Assembly: GCA_008828725.1 (NCBI GenBank)
Contig: MEHQ01001459.1
Span: forward strand, 186,001 to 250,000
Direction of reading: 5' to 3'
From: Saccharina japonica
Taxonomy: Eukaryota; Sar; Phaeophyceae; Laminariales; Laminariaceae
DNA: 64,000 nt
Below, piece after piece: positions 60,334-64,000 of this stretch. The translations under genes were made by a program, and so were the position numbers. Each line of letters begins with the position of its first letter. Position 1 is the stretch's first letter. A model generated the notes under the pieces. That model did no database searches. It had not been told where the DNA came from and saw nothing but the letters and a program-made list of their open reading frames with translations.

Positions 60334-61527
60334 GAGAACCTTCTGGCCATTTTTCGCCTTCGAGCGAGGGTGTCACCGAGCCAGTATACGTGGGATCGGA
60401 CTCGTCTCGTGCACCAGGGGACCAGTGTTCTCAGAGAAGGTACACTGCCGCCCCCCCATACCGCTACAGCGGCCACCGGCGGTTCGGCACCGTCGGTCTT
60501 TGACCCTACCCTCGAGTACTCAACGGAGCAGGCGGTGCTGTTCTGGCAACCCCCCTCCTATTTTTCACAGTGGTCTCCCTCGTCCTTCGTCGTTGAAGAC
60601 GTCTCATATTCCTGCGCGGAGCAGTATATGATGGCTGAAAAGGCTCGCCTTTTTCACGACCACGAAGCAGCGGCTCGAATTATGTCCTCGCCGGACCCGC
60701 GCGAGCACAAACGCATCGGTCGAACCGTGCGTAACTTCGACGGCGCCACCTGGGACCGCGTTCGGGAAGACGCCGTCCTGGCAGGCACTTTTGCCAAGTT
60801 CACACAAAACTCGGCAATGAAACAGCACCTTATGAGCACTGGCTCCAAGATTTTGGCGGAAGCCAGCCCTTTTGACACCGTTTGGGGCATCGGTCTCCGG
60901 GCGGACGACCCCGAGGCCCAAGATCCCCGCCGGTGGCAAGGGAAGAATTTGCTCGGGAAAGCTCTTTCCACCGTCCGCGACACTATTCGCGCAAGCGAGG
61001 CCGGGTTGGCACACCCCGCCTCCTCTCATCAATTTTGCACTCCCTCCTCGCCCGACGGAATTCATGAGATCTCTCCAGCGCCGCCTCGCCCATTGGCGAT
61101 GGCCCGCGCTTGCCCAGGTCCTCCTCCGGAGTTTTCGACCTACTTTTCTGACGCGCCAGCTGACCACAGCTCCGAGGTCTTGGCAATCTCACCTGGAGTT
61201 GACCCCTCCCTCTCGCTGTCAGAACAAGGGCCGTGCCTCGTCGGGGGCACCATTACCCTCGACGACGTTTCTTTTACCACCAAAATCGCGATCCACAGTG
61301 GAGCAGGTGCTCTCGCGCCTTTTGGTTGCGTCGCTCTTCTTGACACCGGCTCCCCTCAAACCTTCATCAGGCGCGACGTACTAGACCGCATGCTCTCCGT
61401 TGGGGCGGGTGTCGCCCGCGTGCGAGCAAAAAGGCGTCTCGCGATCTTGGGGAGGGTTTGGCGAATCGGCCCCCCTCCAAACTTCGACGAGCATACGTCT
61501 GAGCGTCCAGTTTTTCCGAACCGATGA
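60334..61527 (+). pseudogene. NADAR domain joined to retropepsin
   Basis: One open frame. With the GTG at 60,370 as residue 1, residues about 56-207 are a complete NADAR domain: AVLFWQPPSYFSQW, AEQYMMAEKA (Glu84, Lys91), LMSTGSKILAEASPFDTVWG (Trp172) and WQGKNLLGKAL, then VR. Known NADAR enzymes cleave ADP-ribose from guanine in nucleic acids or hydrolyse riboflavin-pathway N-glycosides. The same frame then reaches the protease loop ALLDTGSPQTF (325-328 DTGS) and is lost by a one-base insertion near 61,406-61,411. There is no ATG before residue 87, so the real start, and probably Gag, lies upstream and was removed at the inversion junction. Domain length is standard and no lesion is seen in it. 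Confidence 0.9.
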
Positions 61528-62083
61528 GCCTACGTCCTCCCTCGCAGTTTGGGCCTGTGTGGTTCCCCCTTCGGTGATGCGGCACGCGGTGCTGCTAGGC
61601 CGCGACAGCTGGATGCGTTTTAATCGCCGCTCCTATCCCTCCTTGCCGCCCCGTGACCGGATCTCCGAGTCTTCGGTGAGCTGGAGCTTGTTCACCACGC
61701 TTCGTCAGGCGTACCGGCTTACGCCATCGACCCCGTCGCTTCAGGAGGAGGCTTCCATCTCGGCTACGACGGCGCCACCCTGTACGATGAACCACAACTA
61801 CTCGCCGTCAACTTGGTACGCAGCCATGGATCCCCGGCGCTCACTGGGCACTACCTGGTCGATATGTTACCCCAGCCCGATTTCCCCCCAGTTGAGGAGC
61901 ACTTTGTCACCTCCGGACGACAAGTTCTCCCCCTCGTTGGGGTTGCAGATCTTGAGCCTGGCGACCTCCTCGGTGTCGCCCACGCTCCACTCATGAGCGT
62001 CCCATTGGGCGCTCTGCAGCACCCCCCAGCGTTACCTGAGGTGTCTCCGGTCTCTGCTGTAACGGCGCCACCCTCCGCGCCAT
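61412..62083 (+). pseudogene. retropepsin C-terminal part and linker, second copy
   Basis: Continues the protease in another frame: VQFFRTDEPTSSLAVWAC, then HAVLLGRDSWMRF. A further one-base deletion near 61,655 shifts the frame again. The linker GHYLVDMLPQPDFPP runs to a TAA near 62,083. It matches the minus-strand copy closely apart from these lesions. Confidence 0.8.
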
Positions 62084-62538
62084 AACACCCCCGGCCTCGC
62101 CGTCGCCGGCCCTGCTTGAACGTTTGCACCGGAACAACGCTCTTCGTTCCTACGCGTCTGGGCGCGCCTCCCTCAGCATCTGCGAGCAGTGGCGTTTGAC
62201 CTCCATGGCCCGGATTGGACCCCGGCAGCCATCGAGCAGCTGGGGGACGTCCTGCGCGAATTTCCTGACGTTTTCTCCAAGTCCAAGACGGATTTGGTTC
62301 CTGCTCCCTGATGCCTTTCGTGATTACGGTCCCGGAAGGTAGCGCGCCGGTCACGTCCAGACCACACCGCATAAATCCATCATGGCCAAGGAAGTGGAAG
62401 CCACTCTAAATCAGTACCTTGCGGCAGGGCTGATTCAGCACTCGACTTCTCCGTATTCGAGCCCGCTGGTGGTCATCCCGAAGTAGACTGGAGGCGTTCG
62501 GATCACTGTCAACTACAAAAAGCTCAACCAGATCAGCA
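62084..62538 (+). pseudogene. reverse transcriptase fragment, second copy
   Basis: Frameshifted sequence corresponding to the RT N-terminal region ending at GGVRITVNYKKLNQI. A TAG at 62,484-62,486 replaces a Lys codon of the other copy. The sequence then jumps directly into RNase H at a CAGCA shared by both sides. Catalytic motif A and the YxDD box are missing. Confidence 0.85.
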
Positions 62539-63696
62539 TCGTCTGGGCCATCAAGCGACTTAGAGGCTACCTTGTGGGGTATGAAGTTCCTCATTTTTTC
62601 GGACCACAAGGCTCTCGAGAGCATCGGCAAGGTAGGAGCCCACAACCCTCGCGTACAGCGATGGCTTGAGTTCCTCACCGCGTTCGACTTCATACTCAAG
62701 TACCGCAAAGGCAGCGCCAACGGAAATGCTGACTTTGTGTCTCGCTTGCCGGAACCAGCCACGGAACACGACCGGAGTGGGTCTTGCAGCCTCACCCCTG
62801 CCGAGGACGATGACATCTTTCTCATCCGAGCCTGCGGGCTCGTCACCCGCTCTTCACCAACCCCTGGCGTCGGCTTGGGTGGGCTGGTGCCCGAGCCCCA
62901 TAGTGGGGTTTTGGGTGGGCTACCCTTCACCTCCTCCGATTTTCGCGATTTTCGCACACACGGGCCACGTATGAGGATTGACGAGCTCTCTGCTCCTTCG
63001 GGGAGATTCGTCGCTCGTGTATCTGCTTCCGTCGCCACCGTCGATAGCCGTCCGGCCCGTGGGGAGTTTTCACCTGCCGCCAACACCGCTTTCGCTTCGG
63101 TTTTTGCCGTACCCTTACAGGGCGGCACGGGCTCTGCAGAAGCCCTCGCTGAGGTGACAACGTTCGCCCAGCATGCTCCTCTCCCGACGAGCACTCTACA
63201 GGGAGCTGATTCCGCCGCGATCACAGATCCGGCCGCGTCCGCCCCTCCGCCGTCCGAAAAACCGGGGCCTCTGACGGTTTTGCCGCCCTCGGGCCGCATT
63301 TCCACCAGGACGCGTCGAAGAACAGCCGCTGCCATGGGCGCCGCACCGCCTGCTGTTGACTATGGTTTTGGGCCCGGCGGGGCCCCTCAACCAGTTGCCC
63401 GGCGGGCTACCCCCCCGCCGCGAGCCCCTCGGCCACAACCGCCTTCGGCCGTCATCACGGCCCCCGCTCCGGCCGCCTCGCCTGTCCCGACGGTACCCAT
63501 TCCGTCCGACCGCGACTGCGCCGAGCCTGAAGGGACTCCTCTTTTAAGACTTCCGACGCCCGCTGGTATACCGTCCGTCGCAGAGACGGACTTGGATGCC
63601 CTCAGTGCAGCGGCCGAACTACAGTTCGGTAGGCGGAAGCGGCTCCTGCGAGCCGGCACTCAGCGGTGCCGAGCGCGGGGTCGCGTAGTCCGATGA
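62539..63696 (+). pseudogene. RNase H remnant fused to a Pro/Ala-rich segment
   Basis: The open frame from 62,572 starts in RNase H (MKFLIFSDHKALES; the last acidic residue is kept in GNADFVSRLP). The first two acidic positions are lost to the deletion, except that the IVWAIKRLRG helix remains just before a one-base insertion near 62,571. After 63,219 the sequence leaves the Ty3 copy and becomes Pro/Ala/Arg-rich (ISTRTRRRTAAAMG; PVPTVPIPSD) with no recognised domain. Integrase is absent. The Pro-rich part could be Gag of another element. Confidence 0.75.
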
Positions 63697-64000
63697 ACAG
63701 CTCGGGACATGAGCGGGGGTGGTGACGGTGGCTGCTGCACCTCGGCCGGCTGCTGGGGCTCCACGCCTGGCGAGGGCTGCTGATGGGCCTGCTTCCGCTG
63801 TCGCTGTTGCTGCAGCTGGTGGGGCGCTCCTAGCAAGGCCAGCCAGAGGGTCTGCAGCTGCTGTGGCTTCTGCAGCTGTTGGGCCGCACCGGGCGAGGTC
63901 GACTGGAGTGCATGCTGATGTAGCTGCTGCACCGCGCCGGGAAAAACCTGCCGGAGGGCGTGCTTCATGGGGGCAGTTCGGGCGGCCGAAGGACGCAATG
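63660..64000 (-). CDS. Gln/Pro-rich open frame at the window edge
   Basis: The first ATG in frame is at 63,968. The frame may extend beyond the window. The protein is made of Gln-rich stretches with recurring PGAxQQL-type words (PGAVQQLHQHAL, PGAAQQLQKPQQ). No domain is recognised. It may be part of a Gag-like or low-complexity protein. The overlapping plus strand has no better frame. Confidence 0.3.
   Translation of the reverse strand, partial: LRPSAARTAPMKHALRQVFPGAVQQLHQHALQSTSPGAAQQLQKPQQLQTLWLALLGAPHQLQQQRQRKQAHQQPSPGVEPQQPAEVQQPPSPPPLMSRAVHRTTRPRARHR

Larger units (their letters stand above)
57219..63219. repeat. inverted pair of Ty3/gypsy copies
   Basis: Arm 1 is 57,219-60,287 (minus strand) and arm 2 is 61,023-63,219 (plus strand), head to head around a unique 735-bp loop (60,288-61,022). 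Arm 2 is shorter mainly because of an 861-bp internal deletion. The arms stay easily alignable over their whole length. Confidence 0.9.

Noticed and set aside
62406..63335. 309-codon minus-strand open frame
   Set aside because: Antisense shadow of the RNase H and linker region. The same shadow appears opposite the other Ty3 copy (57,242-57,868).

Overview
The window looks like nuclear DNA from a gene-poor, repeat-dense eukaryote. Its parts are Ty3/gypsy and LINE retroelement remains, tRNA-headed SINEs, many small elements with terminal inverted repeats, and trinucleotide microsatellites. No bacterial-type operons, rRNA or confident host gene were recognised. An alga or stramenopile-like protist would fit, but the sequence does not settle the taxonomy. 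The last 9 kb is clearly more GC-rich than the rest.

Layout. An old diverged duplication dominates the left and middle: copy A (about 0.46-9.4 kb) is repeated in the same orientation as copy B (about 34.8-47.8 kb). Copy B is longer because later insertions landed in it: two SINEs, a LINE tail, a 283-bp inverted-repeat element and a 1,470-bp MULE-like foldback with a target duplication. From 10.4 to 30.1 kb there are MITE-like elements, at least four complete SINEs plus one interrupted SINE, a second dispersed family (here called L-R), a near-perfect 1,037-bp tandem duplication, two LINE fragments and a young 0.95-kb palindrome. From 30.4 to 33.7 kb there are coding-like open frames of unknown function beside GC-rich hairpin clusters. 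From 47.8 to 55.0 kb there are microsatellites, degenerate tandem modules and a 42-bp satellite.

The 55.0-64.0 kb end holds two head-to-head relics of one Ty3/gypsy element. The minus-strand copy keeps protease, reverse transcriptase, RNase H, integrase, a chromodomain and a further Tudor-like tail, broken by nonsense codons and frameshifts. The plus-strand copy has lost most of RT and all of integrase, but carries a complete NADAR domain (ADP-ribose/N-glycosidase superfamily) in one open frame with the retropepsin. This NADAR-protease arrangement is the most interesting feature of the window. It suggests a retroelement polyprotein that captured an enzyme acting on ADP-ribosylated nucleic acids or related N-glycosides.
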